From NCBI GenBank assembly GCA_015844335.1, contig JADLZL010002473.1:1-64000 (forward strand): a DNA stretch of 64,000 nt, written 5' to 3'. How positions within the stretch are numbered: position 1 is the stretch's first letter; each line of letters starts with the position of its first letter. Of the stretch, positions 33,532 to 45,190 are shown piece by piece. This DNA comes from Chrysopogon serrulatus. Lineage: Eukaryota > Streptophyta > Magnoliopsida > Poales > Poaceae. Below the pieces are notes generated by a model, which searched no databases, was not told the DNA's origin, and saw only the letters and a program-made list of their open reading frames with translations. The position numbers were made by a program, and so were the translations under genes.

Positions 33532-36500
33532 ATGGCGGGAAGACGAAAAGATATTGTATGGGAACATGGCGTGAATCTTTCTCCGGATGGCGATGCAACT
33601 ATTGTAATACTTTAAATCAGGTGGTGGTTGCACGAGATTAAAACAACATTTGGTCGGGCGAGGGGGGTGAGGTGGTGCATTGCAATAGGGTGCCACCACA
33701 GGTCCGGGAGTATTTTCAGCGGGATCTTGACAGGACTAAGAAGGCATCTTCTGAGCGGGCTCGAAAGAAGATGGCACAAGAGGCGGCTGTAGCGGAGGGA
33801 AACACTCGTCTCGATGAAGATGAATATGAAGCTATGTTGCAGAAGGAAGCACCGCGCCCAGTCCAAACAAGAACAAGAGTACCGACGTGGGGTGGAAGCG
33901 AGAGGGGTACTTACGAGCGAGGAGGGGGGTAGTTCGCAGGGTGGTGGTTCACAGAGGGGGAATCCTTTGACGAGGTTGTTTGGTAGAACAGGTTCACGGA
34001 GGGAGACTCCTGTAGTGGTGGAGGACTATAATTTGGCAAATTTGGTAGGAGCAGAGGAATGGTGCAACAAAAGATTGATACGGGCAAATGGACGCAGAGG
34101 GGTAGGAATGCCGGGGAAGCTATTGGTACAAGGTTGGGCAAAGTGGTTACATATTGCGGGAATCCCTCGGACGACAAAGGCCGATAGTCCGTACTTTATA
34201 AGTACGGTCGAGAGACACGTAGTGGGGTAAGTAGCTATACTTGGAGAACTTATTGCATTACCTTTATTTCTTTAATCTAATGATTTGGTTATTGTTGCAG
34301 GTGAAGGGATCACGTCACCCACTGGATGGAAAATTGATGGCAAGTACCTTGATATGAACGAGCAAGACTTGAAGGCTAGGTTCGCAAAGTTTGAAGGATT
34401 GGCCCACTTTTGGCGTCACATTGATGTGTGATTCTTTGACCGGCCCGACTAGAATGAGTGTGATCAACTTTTCGATATATTGCAATGGGGTGACTGGTTT
34501 CACAAGTCTATTGATGCGATTGGAAGGAGTCAATCGGCCACATACCTCTACTCGGTAATTTTTTTTCCACATGCGCCTATTTTTTCCATATGTGTCTATT
34601 AATTTTTTTCCACTTCGATATTCTTTCCGATGTTACTAATAAATGTGCCTATTATTATCGAGGAGATTCGTAAGGTGGTCAACGAGATTGGAGCGGTGCA
34701 TGTCGTTCATGCGGTCACCGACAACGGTTCAAACTACAAGAAAGCATGCAAACATGTTAAGCAGGAGCATAAGCACATTGCTTGGACACCTTGTCTTGCA
34801 CACACCATCAACTTGATGTTGAAGGACATTGGTGAGAGGTTGGACCATGACGGTATGATCAAGACTTGCAAGCGTATTTCAACTTGGTTGCACAACCATG
34901 GTTCGTTGAATGAAATGATGAAGAAAGCTATTGGTGGTGAGTTGGTCAAGTGGAATGCCACTAGATTTGGGACCAACTACATGTTCCTCGAGAGCTTTTA
35001 CCGGAAACATGAAAAATTCATGCAGTGGATGGGATCTCCTGAGTTTTTACAGAGCAAGTGGGTAGGGACTGAAGAAGGTCGTTATGCTCATGCAAGGTTG
35101 TCAAGTATACAGTGGTGGGGAGGGTTGAAATACATCATCGACACAGTCCAGCCAGTGTACAAGTTCCTTCGCTTTGCTGATCAAGATAAGCGGCCGAACA
35201 TGTGTGATGTGGTGTACAACTTCCAGGTAGTCAGACAGGAGATGCAGGATTTCTTCGGCAATAATGTGGCAACATGGATGGAGTACAAAAAGATTCTGGA
35301 CGCCAGGATTTCTGATGTCTACATTGGCACCTATGTTGGTGCGGTATGATCATGACTTATGTTTGTTACCAAGCCGTTTATATTCAATATTTAACGTATG
35401 TTGTTTTTCAAATATTGCAATTTCTTTGTCCTAAATCCGCCGCTTTCATACAAACTGGATCCCACTCCAGAAATGTTCCAAGGATTGAAGGATGCATTTG
35501 CGCGCATGGTGGATATTGAAGTAGCAGTGCAGGCATTGCAGGAGGCTGAGATATTTCGACAGAAGCTTGGTGAGTTTGGGAGCGAATTGGCAATCAGAAT
35601 GGCGACAGACCCAAAGACATCCCCATGTAAGAATTTCTTCGTACGCGTTTTTTCTCTTTTTGTATATGTACCTAACATAATGGGTTTCACTTGCAGCGGC
35701 CTGGTGGATGCTATTCGGTAGATCCACGCCGTCGTTGCGTCTTGCTTTGCGGCTTATTGCACGCAGTGTGTCTCCTCCGGTGGATGCGAGCGGAACTGGA
35801 GCTTTTTTTGCCTTGCTCCATACGAAGGTTCGCAATCGGTTGTCGCACAAGAAACTAAACAAGATTGTGTATGTCAACTACAACCTTCGGCTACGTCTGG
35901 TGGAGGTCACCCGCACGGAACCGCGTGATGAAGGTGATTTTATTGACCAGTTTTCGCACATTTCATTCTATGATCGGGATAATCCGGTTCGGGAATGGAT
36001 GGAGTATGGGAGATCGAACGCGGATCCAGTCTTGGATGAGGATGATGATGATATTGATGTCCCTTTGCCTTCCCATATTGTCGTATTTTTTTTGTTCATG
36101 TTTGAGTTAGCCACTTATGTACCACAATTTATTCACGGCGTTTTTTGTTTGTGTTAGCAGAGACCAAATAGACCCGAAGATCTACGTAGGACTACGGGGA
36201 TGATTCCATCGTGATTGGGCCCGTAAACATGTGGGTGACACCCACCTAGGAAAGAGGAAGTTCCAGACGGACCAAAATAAACTAACCCCAAGAAAGGAAA
36301 AAAAAGGAAAAAAAGTACAAGAAGTAGTGAGCGGCAGAGAGAGACGGACGATGACGATCGGCGTAGTCCACCGTATCGAGAGTCGACGATAGCAGCTCTG
36401 GCGACGATGATGATGACGGTGGCGGTGCGGTGGCGGTGGTGGGTATGGTGGTGGTGGTGGGTATGGTAGTGGTGGAGGAGGTGGTAGTGGTGGTGGTGGT

Positions 36501-36995
36501 GGTAGTAGTCTTTGGTGGTCTTTGGTGGTGGTCTTCACTTCACGGGTATCCATTGCACCTACTTACGCATATTTGTTTGCTTTATGTGAGTTCTAATTAT
36601 GGTTTATTGCAAGGCGAGACGGAGTTCACACATGCTACTCGGGATGAAGACCATGGACAGCCGTCTTCACGAGGAGGAGAGCCTATACACCGACGGACTA
36701 TGAGACTCCACAAGTACTCTTCTTCCTCCTACGGTGGTACCTCACGGGATACTTACAACTACCCTATTTCGACATGAGCATGCAGCTTCCGACTAGATGG
36801 GTCTATGAATGGGATGACCCTCATTTTTACACTCTGTTAGTTCAAGAGTGGGAGACAACGGCGGCATGGACGGGCCAAACTTGGCAACAATTCAAGGCGG
36901 ACCTCCTTCGATTGCGAGGTATCAATCTTATGTCCACCGCCGAGTATGAGGAAGGGTGTGGAATGGGGGTCTTTCCATTCGTATCGCAGCGTTGA
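33532..36995 (+). CDS. hAT transposase (BED finger, DUF659-type, hAT dimerisation), frame disrupted
   Basis: Mobilises the surrounding hAT element. The ATG at 33532 follows a 5' UTR intron. The N-terminal BED finger reads WRCNYC...HLVGRGGEVVHC after frame repair. Next comes WAKWLHIAGIP...ADSPYF, then the catalytic region with VTDNGSNYKKACKHV (first Asp) and CLAHTINLMLKDIG. The helical insertion region includes KWNATRFGTNYMFLESF. The C-terminal dimerisation part has CERNWSFF, with the third acidic residue, and HTKVRNRLSHKKLNKIVYVN. A Gly-rich (GGT)n tail lies at 36410-36530. Probable introns lie at 34228-34300, after 34554, after 35342 and 35627-35696. I count at least seven one-base breaks, near 33585, 33612, 33664, 34409, 34502, 35762 and in the T7 run at 35805-35811, most in homopolymers. 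Either assembly error or decay could explain them; as written the gene cannot be translated. Confidence 0.85.
36398..36535 (+). repeat. GGT/GAT trinucleotide-rich tract in the transposase gene
   Basis: A low-complexity GAT and then GGT/GTG run. In one frame it encodes an Asp stretch followed by a Gly-rich tail with occasional Tyr and Ser, as seen at the C-terminus of some plant hAT transposases. Confidence 0.75.
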
Positions 36996-37213
36996 TATGT
37001 GCATGAGACCATGTATTTGTATCGGATTATTTGTTGTTTCGTTGGTGTGACTTTGTTAGCCGCCGGTGGGTACCGACTATATATTTATGCACTATGTATT
37101 TGTGTCACAATATTTATTATGGCTTTGTGTGCTCTTCAACATGAATTTCTGCAAAGGTCATGCCGGAAAAAATAATTTTTTCTAGCAAAAAACAAAAAAA
37201 AAGACATCAGGCC

Positions 37214-37260
37214 GGTTAGGGGCGGTTACCATTTAAACCGGTCGGTAACCGCCCCTAACC
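37214..37260. repeat. Large subterminal hairpin of the hAT element
   Basis: GGTTAGGGGCGGTTACC (37214-37230) and GGTAACCGCCCCTAACC (37244-37260) pair perfectly over 17 bp around a 13-base loop. It lies about 150 bp inside the right end. Confidence 0.9.
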
Positions 37261-37416
37261 GACCGGTTTACCGGTTCAAACCGTTGACCTTTGTCCCCTC
37301 CAAATTTCAAATTTCAAATTCGAATTCGGCCGATATAAATCGGTAACCGGCCGGTATAAATTTACCGTCGGCCGGCGGTTACCGTTTTCCGAACGGTAAG
37401 TGCAACCCTGCCACAC

Positions 37417-38270
37417 CGGCCAATGCAAGCGACGCGGGCTGGCCTGGCAGGCATTGCCTCCCCCTCCCGAGTACCAGTACCACAGCCGCGCGCTGTCTGT
37501 CTGGTATAGTACGGCGCGCCGGCCGCGACGTCCACGGCGCCGCAACGTGACATGTCCCCCGCCTCCGCCACGGACATGCATGCCGGCCAATGCCGATCGA
37601 TCGGGGCATGCATTGCAGACACGTCGCCGGAGATGCAACGCAACGCAATGCAACTGCTGCGCCGCCTGTGCTGTGCAGCACCGACAGGTCCTCGTCGCTG
37701 CAGCATGCGTCTGCCATCGTCGGACGCGTCGTGCGCCCGTGTGTTCCTCACTACTCGCGCCCGTGTGCCTGTGTTCACGAGATGGAACGAACGAACGTCA
37801 TGCTTGCGTACATGCTACGGACGGTGGCATGTTAATTAAAGAATGTCTGTTTTAATTTGTATGATAAGTATTAATACTTTTTGTGTATGTAGGTAACATT
37901 TGACTCAACCTGACAATGATCTGGGTTAAACCCGGTTTTTTGGTTTGGTTTTGTTTTTAGGCTGTATTGGTTTGGGGTGAAAAAAAGCAGAAAGCTAAGA
38001 AGGGTTTGTTAAATTTGGTTTGGTTTTTGGGCCCTATTAAAGTGGATCGATTTGGTTTGACTGTCAATAATAGAGTTAATAATGAGTTTTTATTCTATCT
38101 ATTCATTTTTTGCTTTTGCTTATAGCTAAATATAAACAATAGTATGAGGTGCCAGTGAATTGGTGGGTTGGAAATGTATTTTAATGGGTTGAACGTACAA
38201 GTGGTTTGGTTTGGTGTGGATGATTGAAGTCACGGCCTAATTTGGTTTGGATTTGACTTTCAAATATACA
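37417..38270. other. Intergenic right of the hAT element
   Basis: GC-rich to 37830, then T- and G-rich low-complexity sequence with many 'tttggtttgg' phrases (37925-38250). No gene was recognised. Confidence 0.4.
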
Positions 38271-38272
38271 TA

Positions 38273-38531
38273 CTCCCTCCGTCCCAAAATAGATGTCATT
38301 CTCGCTTCCCGGAGAAGTCAACATTTTCAAAATACCGGCAATTATATATTAAAATATATAAATATTTATGCTAAGTAATTAGTATCATTGGAAAGATCTT
38401 TAAGTCTAGTTTTTTAATAAATTTATTTGGAGATGAAAATGTTGTACGTTTTTTCTATAAATCTAGTTAAAGTTGAGAAAGTTTGGCCAAGCACGCATCC
38501 CATAACGTCATCTAATATGGGACGGAGGGAG
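38273..38531. mobile_element. Stowaway-like MITE, 259 bp
   Basis: CTCCCTCCGTCCCAAAATAGATGTCA on the left matches TGACATCTA-like sequence and GGGACGGAGGGAG on the right, with flanking TA. It belongs to the subfamily of 78-312, with a small internal insertion near 38310-38345. Confidence 0.9.
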
Positions 38532-38533
38532 TA

Positions 38534-40461
38534 CTTTGGATTGGTGCGGGTTTGGTTCGGATCTCGGTCCACTGTCAGCTTTACATTTGACAAGGTTTGA
38601 TCTTTTGATGATCGAAATGTACGTGTACATTTTTTTTAGATAGCGGAAGAGTACACTCGTATGCATTATTGTAGTAGGCCTTGTACTTGTAGAGAGACTA
38701 TACCGCCACACTAGCAGATCGACTAGCAGTAGTATAGAGCCGTGGAGCGTACTGTACCCTATTCACTGCCAAGTACGGCGGTACAACCATATACGCGCCA
38801 TCAAGTACAGTGTAGTGCCCTATCGTGCACAGTTGGACACGCCAAATTCTTTTATTTATTTATTTAATTTACTTAGAAGAAATAGCTTCCATTAAATTCT
38901 TCGATTTCCACAGGGGTCTGGGCTCTGGCACGAGCGAGCGTGCAAACAAAAGCTGCAGGGCTACAACTAGAAAGAGCTGTCTGCAGTGCAGCAACAGGCT
39001 AGGCCGGCCAGTGCACACATAGTACAGTTACTGTAACGTTAATAAGCTAGTACCTCCAATGCAAAGATAGCCATCCTGAATGCCGGATCTACACTAGACG
39101 CATGTGAATGGCTGCAGCAGCGGCAGCGATCCAGCACTTGGATTCTTTCTTTCACGGTCAGGACTCGAGTAAATGACATGATGATATGTAGAAGTAATAC
39201 TGTATCTACTAATACTATTTCTATAAATTTGGTTAAAATTTAAATGATTTGCATTCAACAAGTTTTAAAAGAGCATTTTCTTAGATAGATGGAGACATGG
39301 AGCAGACGAGATGCAACCTGTGACATGGACCGCATTGTTGCGGGTAAAATGATGAAAACCACCCCCAACCGGTTCCTTGTGAAGCGCAGCGCCGGGCTCC
39401 AATTGAATGCAGCCGCACGGCCGTCTCTATTTATGGATTCGGACCTTCTTCTCGGCCTCTCTCTGTGCAGAAGTGTCAAGCTAGGTGCCTACTAGTACGG
39501 AGTACTACTAGCTGACTCGTCAGTGCTCTGCACGCAGTCAGTCAGTCACAGCTCAGGCCTGGCGCTGGCAGTGGACAGCGTCGTCAGGCCGGCGGCGCAG
39601 CCAGCATATCATTGCGGCGCCGTTGCCCTAGCCAGTCGACACGGAGGCCGGCCGGCGAGCACCGGAGTTGTTGTGCCTGGGTGCCACAGTGCCCTGCAGC
39701 CAGGCATATATGCAGGCAACCGAAACACAGATACAGTACTACTCGGTATATTGGAGTATCCGTACCGTATTAGGAGTATAAATAATGCTATACTATCAAG
39801 ACTTTACACTACTCACGTACCATCCGTGCATTAATTCCTACTCGCCGTCTCAGGCCAGCCACTGCAGCGGCGGCGGCGGCGAGGACGGCGACGGACTCGT
39901 GCACCTCACGCTGCGCCCGCCGCCGCCGCTGCCGTCGTCGCCGCCCGGTCGGCAGGCAGCATGTGCCATCGCAAACCATTCATCAATGGACAATGGGGTT
40001 GCTTTTTGCGAGAAGCTCCTCCTGCCGGATCTTGGCACCGAGGTCTGAGGCTGACCGCGGACAGCGATGCGTGCAGCGCATCATGGGTTCACTCAGGCGG
40101 TCTCAGGTCAGGCCTTCGCGGTCAGTGCACAGAATCATGAGAGCAAGCTCAACGCTTTGCTTTGCTTTGCTGGGGCCATTGGAGGGGAGACGGTAGACCT
40201 GTCTCCATGGAAATGGGTCGCCGCAAAGGGTCATGCACGGACGCACCGGTTGGCATCATCTGGATTGTTTGTGTTGTGGAATTTGGGCAGGACGATAAAT
40301 CTGTCCAATTGTGCCTGCCACAGCTACGGATCGTCGCAACTGGGCGAAGTGGGCTCTGTGACACTGTGCTTTCCTTCAGAAAGGCCCAACCAAAAGCGCA
40401 AAATAGAGTGAGTGGACATGGTCCAAACGCCCACCCATCCAATCTCCAATTAGACCAATAC
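38534..40461. other. Intergenic, no gene recognised
   Basis: Mixed composition. A GC-rich piece at 39850-39960 reads GGGGEDGDGLVHLTLRPP with a Pro run in one frame, but it has no gene context and I do not recognise it. No RNA genes were found. Confidence 0.4.
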
Positions 40462-40478
40462 ACTAGTAACCATTTAGC

Positions 40479-40604
40479 AAGATAATGTGCCTCCCTACTC
40501 TTTCACTTGGAACAGGCCGTCATGTTTGGCTTGGTTCCCCTCCTGTATTCCTTGATGTAAACTTTTCAAACTGAGTAATATATGCCTACCTTCCTCTCAA
40601 AAAA
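40479..40604 (+). mobile_element. Short retroposed insertion (126 bp) with 17-bp target duplication
   Basis: ACTAGTAACCATTTAGC occurs at 40462-40478 and again at 40605-40621. The 126 bp between ends in CTCTCAAAAAA, an A tail directly before the second copy. A long target duplication plus an A tail is the mark of target-primed reverse transcription, so this is a 5'-truncated LINE or a SINE-like piece. The parent family is not identified. Confidence 0.8.
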
Positions 40605-41100
40605 ACTAGTAACCATTTAGCGGAGAGAACCCATGATTGCAACAGCTTCATCAATAAAAACAACCCTCAAACAGTGACACGCCATTACATTCCAGTTTTA
40701 ATAAAGGCAATAAAAGCTGAATGAAGAAACCAGAGAGGAGGTGCACATCCCACCCATTTCGTTGCTACTTGGAGCCAATAAGCTCAAGGAAAACGAAAGT
40801 TGTCTAGGAGAACAAGCAACGCTCTTACAACATTGTAGGAGAAATCCTTCTTTGACATCTGCACATCACGTTTACAACGACAGATCAGCCTCCCACGGGC
40901 TCATGCCATTGACGCTAACAGGCGATTGCTGACACTAGAGATAATAAACTTTCAATTCATGCAAAGGCAAAGGAAAGGATATGCTACCATATCCCTGGCC
41001 CATCAGGAATTCAGGTTCACAAGTGACACAGACAGAGCAGCTGGGTGATAAGAACAAAGGTTGCAAGTCATTCAAAGCTACAGGTACTCATTAGGTCCTT

Positions 41101-42948
41101 TTAGGCGACAGTAACGCCATCAAGCTCGGCTTGAGCTACTGCTGCACTGATTGCATCGATCACATCCATCTTGCCCTTGGTCACCGCTTCGTCCATAGGC
41201 GTTTTCTCATGGCTGCAGGATACAAATCATGCCATGAAAAAGCGCAATCATTGCTCTGTTTAATTTCAAACACAGCAATGGAAAATGCATTCATGATGAT
41301 GTCGCGTCTTGAGACGTGGTCGTAGATTTGAGCATACCTGTTCAGAGCACTCACGCTAGCTCCAGCTGATATCAAAGCCTTGATTACCTGGGATAGGTAT
41401 TTTCAGGAGCAGCAGTGTCACTGAGTGTGTTTACATCTGCACAAGAAAGCAGAACAACAAAGGTACACATTTACCTCTATATGTCCATTAAGGCATGCCC
41501 AGTGGAGAGGGGTGTTCTTCTCCAAGTTGGTGGCATTAACATTCTGAATTTCAGTTATGCAGTCACAAATGGAACTCATGAGTTTAGTCCGGAAAACAAA
41601 ATGCGACTTCAAAGGTTTCAGGCTTTGCTTGTGGTTAACTCGCATGGTGTGTGTGTAACAGAAATATTTCTATTAAGGTCAGATTGCTCAGAGGATCGTT
41701 TTCTTAGTTGTTAGTCCAATCAAAATGAAAGACCTTAATTGACTTTCAATAGAATTCTCCAATAAGAAAAGAGAACATATTGCAAAGGGGCTCAAGGAAA
41801 GCATGAAACGATGACATTTAATCTGGTTCAACATGGTAAATTCTTGTACAAAAAAGTAGCTTCATACCGCTCCATTTTGAATCAAGTATTCCACCACAGA
41901 AAGATGGCCATTGGCAGAAGCCATATGAAGAGCTGAACGGAAATGGGGAAAATGTTAGATAATGGCCACTAGCACAATAATTCGACAATAATCTCTTATG
42001 AAAACTCAGCCAGCAAGTCTTTCAGGAGGCTTCAGATGAACTTTAACTATTCACACAGTTTCAGAGTTTAGGTAGTCTTTTGGGTAAGAAAACAGCCAAC
42101 AGACCGGGGCTTCAGATGAACCTTAACTATTCCAGTTTCACACAGTTTAAGAGTTTAGGCAGTCTATTGGGTAAGAGAACAAGCCAAGAAGTCCGTCAGC
42201 AAGCTTCAGATGAACTTTAACTATTCCATTTTCGTACAATTTAAGGGCCTAGGCAGTCGATTGGTAATTTGCAGCTTAATGATACTAGGTTCATAAGAAG
42301 GTACTGTATATGGCTATACAAAAAGGAGCCAGAAAGGCTCATTGATGCACTAAAAACTGAAGAAATCTTCCACCAAGGAGAAACTGCACCTCAGTTAGCA
42401 TATACTAGTTTATTATTCACCAAATAGATATGCATACTGCATACTTGTACTGCATAATTCCAGTTTGTTCTATGCAAGTGTATGACAGTCACCACAACCG
42501 AACTGAGCCCTATCTTATACTGCCATGACAAAACTGAAACAAAATTTCCTTATAAGCAGCGAAGTAAGATCACTTAGGGCAGTGGACGAGTCCGTAGAAT
42601 CGAATCCAACCTAACCTGTGCGGCCTTGCGAATCTGTGGAGTCCAGCGAGACACCAGCGGAGAACAGGGCGACGACGTCCTCCAAGTCATCGTACCTGGC
42701 GGCCTGGCAAGTTAATTGAGCCAAGCATCCAGTTAGTTTACAGTAGCACGTAAACAAGGGGAACCGGAGCATCCAGTTAGTTTACAGTAGCACGTAAACA
42801 AGGGGAACCGGAGCTCGGCGACAAGGCGGTAGCGGAGGAGGAGGTTTTGGGTTTTTGGGTTGGGGCTTACGTCGATGAGATCCTGGGCCTGCTCAGCGGT
42901 GGTCGCCGCGGCCGCGGCGGGGTTCGGTTGCACCGATTCGACGCCCAT
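41101..42948 (-). CDS. Small ankyrin-repeat protein, 153 aa, six exons
   Basis: A compact ankyrin protein whose repeats mediate protein binding; the partner is unknown. Minus-strand exons: 42948-42871, 42703-42616, 41932-41868, 41543-41475, 41387-41338, 41212-41101. All borders are GT-AG and the exon sum is 462 nt, exactly 154 codons. The N-terminus is MGVESVQPNPAAAAATTAEQ, then AQDLIDAARYDDLEDVVALF. Ankyrin repeats follow: DSQGRTALHMASANGHLSVV, then NATNLEKNTPLHWACLNGHI. The last repeat includes HEKTPMDEAVTKGKMDVIDA, and the end is AELDGVTVA. It resembles small eukaryotic ankyrin proteins annotated after the yeast P16F5.05c type. Unlike several neighbours it has no frame error. Introns 1 and 2 contain short tandem repeats. 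Confidence 0.93.
42029..42265. repeat. Three diverged tandem copies in intron 2 of the ankyrin gene
   Basis: Units starting GCTTCAGATGAAC at 42029, 42109 and 42203 each run through 'ttaactatt', 'cacagttt' or similar and 'taggcagtc'. The periods are about 80 and 94 bases, and the copies have drifted. Confidence 0.8.
42725..42812. repeat. Perfect 44-bp tandem duplication in intron 1 of the ankyrin gene
   Basis: The unit GCATCCAGTTAGTTTACAGT... begins at 42725 and again at 42769 with no difference seen. It is either a recent slippage event or an assembly duplication. Confidence 0.9.
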
Positions 42949-43154
42949 CTGCAGACCAGGCGAGTAGCTGAGGTGGAGGAGACGATGCGGCGGTGCCGCC
43001 GGCTGCGCCTGATGCTGCGGGGAATTGCGGTGGTGGTGGCGGCGGCGGCGGTCGCGTTGTTCTAGCGCTTCCTGGACGCTTCGACTGTCGACACCAGGCA
43101 ATTCTCAGCCCGGCCCAAGATCTGCTTTTTGGACCTTTTCGTTGCTCAACGTTC

Positions 43155-43228
43155 TGGGCCTTTCGGAGGCTCAAAAGAAAAAAAAAGGTTCTGGGCCTTC
43201 ATTCGGATGGAGGACTGTATCCTGGGCC
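43155..43228 (-). promoter_or_regulatory. Site II-like (TGGGCC) motifs upstream of the ankyrin gene
   Basis: TGGGCC occurs at 43155-43160, 43192-43197 and 43223-43228, 200 to 280 bases upstream of the ATG. Site II elements (TGGGCY) are typical of promoters of broadly expressed plant genes and bind TCP factors (established knowledge). Function here is inferred. Confidence 0.45.
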
Positions 43229-43259
43229 TTTTACTATACAACGTTCCCTATACAGCGGT

Positions 43260-43926
43260 GACCTTCTAACCCGCCACTTCAGAAACCATGCAAGTCGCAC
43301 AGTCCGTGTGTGGTTTCTGTTTCAATCTTTTCCCAAGGGCCGGGCTGAATCAGTCAAACCCAATCGTCAACTCCCTGGTCCTACGATTATTCCGTGGTGT
43401 AATTAAAACTTTCGCTGAACTTATAGTCAAAGTGGCCGCGTAAGCCAGTATATCGCGCACCAGAGTCCAGAGTCTACTCTCCAAATGCCAGTTCATATAT
43501 TTTTTGTGTAGTTGATGAGTAACAAAAATCAATGATCATGGTACATGTATGTATGCAAGATTCTCAGAACGTGCGAGAGATCTTCGTTTTGACCGTACCC
43601 AAAAGATGGTTGCACGAGAAGACGATAAGCACTTTGCATTGCACGATGATTCCAGGAAAATAAGTTCACCAGTCAACAACTTATTACGATGCTCTGGTTT
43701 GCCTTGCACTCATCATCTGCTGCTCAACCAACCAGGATCCAGGTTCCAGGAGAAACTCAACAATCTTGCATTGCATCTGTACTGTACTGTAATCCAGATG
43801 CAGTCAACGGCGCGGCATCGTTCTTTCTTCGTCCAGCGCCGGCGTACTTTCTGCTTCACGTTCACGCCGCATGCATGCATCGCTGGCCGGCGACGACCTC
43901 TTCTACTAGGTGCTAGTCTTCTTTCC
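43260..43926. other. Intergenic, no gene recognised
   Basis: Short open frames only. Nothing was recognised before the MITE at 43929. Confidence 0.4.
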
Positions 43927-43928
43927 TA

Positions 43929-44164
43929 CTCCCTCCGTCTCAAATTATAGTTCGTTTGACTTTTTTGACCTCAAGTTTGACCACTCGTCTTATTCAAAAA
44001 ATTGTCCAAATATCATATTTTTTTTGTTGTGGCTTGCTTTATTAATATAAGTTCTTTAAGAATGACATAAATTTAACTATATTCGTACAAATTTTTTGAA
44101 TAAGACGAGCAGTCAAACTTAGAGTCAAAAAAATCAAACGAACTATAATTTGGAACGGAGGGAG
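43929..44164. mobile_element. Stowaway-like MITE, second subfamily, 236 bp
   Basis: CTCCCTCCGTCTCAAATTATAGTTCG on the left mirrors CGAACTATAATTTGGAACGGAGGGAG on the right, with TA on both sides. Inner arms 'tttgaccactcgtcttattca' and 'tgaataagacgagcagtcaaa' are also inverted, so most of the element could fold back. Confidence 0.92.
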
Positions 44165-44166
44165 TA

Positions 44167-45182
44167 GTAGCCAGCTCGTGACTTTGGTGAGAGTTTGAGC
44201 ATTAAACTCTGCTACCGCAGCATCCAACTACGTCAGGCCTTGCGATTTGTCACCACTCGTGGCGCGAGAGACGGCCGGCGAGACGAAGGGGATCATCGGA
44301 AGTCTTAGGCTCTCTTGGGTGACGGCTAATGCGGCTTCAGCTGGCTGACCAACGCACTGTAGCAGTGTTGTGTTCACAGACCAGTTAACAACACAAGTAA
44401 AGCGTTCGTCGTATTCGATCCGTATTCGGCAATCTGCCATGCCAAAACGTACGGATCGGGATGACGCGGAGGATCGCATCATGGTGGCAGCTAGCTCTTC
44501 TCTGTCTATGATTGAAAAAGTAAATGATCGACGACTCGGTCAGTCTGTACTACTAGTAGCTACTAAGCTTACATACAAGTAGAACGTGTCTCCCGTCACC
44601 GGTGACGCATGCAGGCCGCCGGCCCTATTCATGGCCAGCTCCATCTATCGGACAGACACCATCCCCGCCCACTTGACTTTTTGCGCGCCATTTTGTGCTA
44701 TCACGTTCACTGGAGCCACTGTACGTGTCGGCCAGCCGGTGCCGTGCCCGTGCAGGAGGACTTGGTAAATGGTAAGCAAGCCACATCCTCGCACGCCGAC
44801 GACGCCCCCATAGACCACCACCACGGAACCAGAACGCACGCGAACACCACCTGCCCTGCACCCTCGCACGCACGGCAACTGCAAGTGCAGGCAGGCGCGG
44901 CCAAACCGCCACCGCCACCCAGGCCCCAGCACACGCACGCTGCCGCCCGCGCCGTCTCGGCGTCTCCCACCACCAAAACCCCGGTCCACTTGCGCTTGCG
45001 CCTGCCGCGGATCCACCGGTGTTTTGACGCCCGCGGCCCCGTGCCCCGTGCCCAAAAAAACACCCCGCGCCGCGTCTCCGGCTCACTCGCCACCGACGCC
45101 ATGTCACGTCCTTGTCAACCGCGCGCCACACGCCCATGCACACACGCCAAACGCCTAAACCTCCCTGTACCTGCACCGATAT
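44167..45182. other. Upstream region of the DUF4228 gene
   Basis: Mixed, then C-rich promoter-like DNA. The antisense and sense open frames of up to about 200 codons are composition shadows. No gene is called. Confidence 0.4.
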
Positions 45183-45190
45183 TTATAAAA
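45183..45190 (+). promoter_or_regulatory. TATA box of the DUF4228 gene
   Basis: TTTATAAAA-type TATA element about 110 bases before the ATG at 45300 in C-rich surroundings. Confidence 0.65.

Larger units (their letters stand above)
32629..37408 (+). mobile_element. hAT superfamily DNA transposon, 4780 bp
   Basis: It is bounded by the perfect 8-bp target duplication TGCCACAC at 32621-32628 and 37409-37416, the length hAT elements make. The ends are AGGGTTTTAAAACCG and, reading inward from the right, GGGTTGCACTTACCG. Both continue into GAACGGTAACCG-like subterminal sequence rich in CCGGT/ACCGG motifs, as expected for transposase binding sites. Inside lies a BED-finger/hAT transposase gene on the plus strand with a 5' UTR intron (GT at 33173, AG at 33523-33524). 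Both ends and the target duplication are intact, so insertion is fairly recent. Only the transposase frame is damaged. Confidence 0.9.

Noticed and set aside
42029..42265. CRISPR-like spaced repeats
   Set aside because: There are only three diverged intronic copies of 80-94 bp without constant spacers, in a plant nuclear intron.
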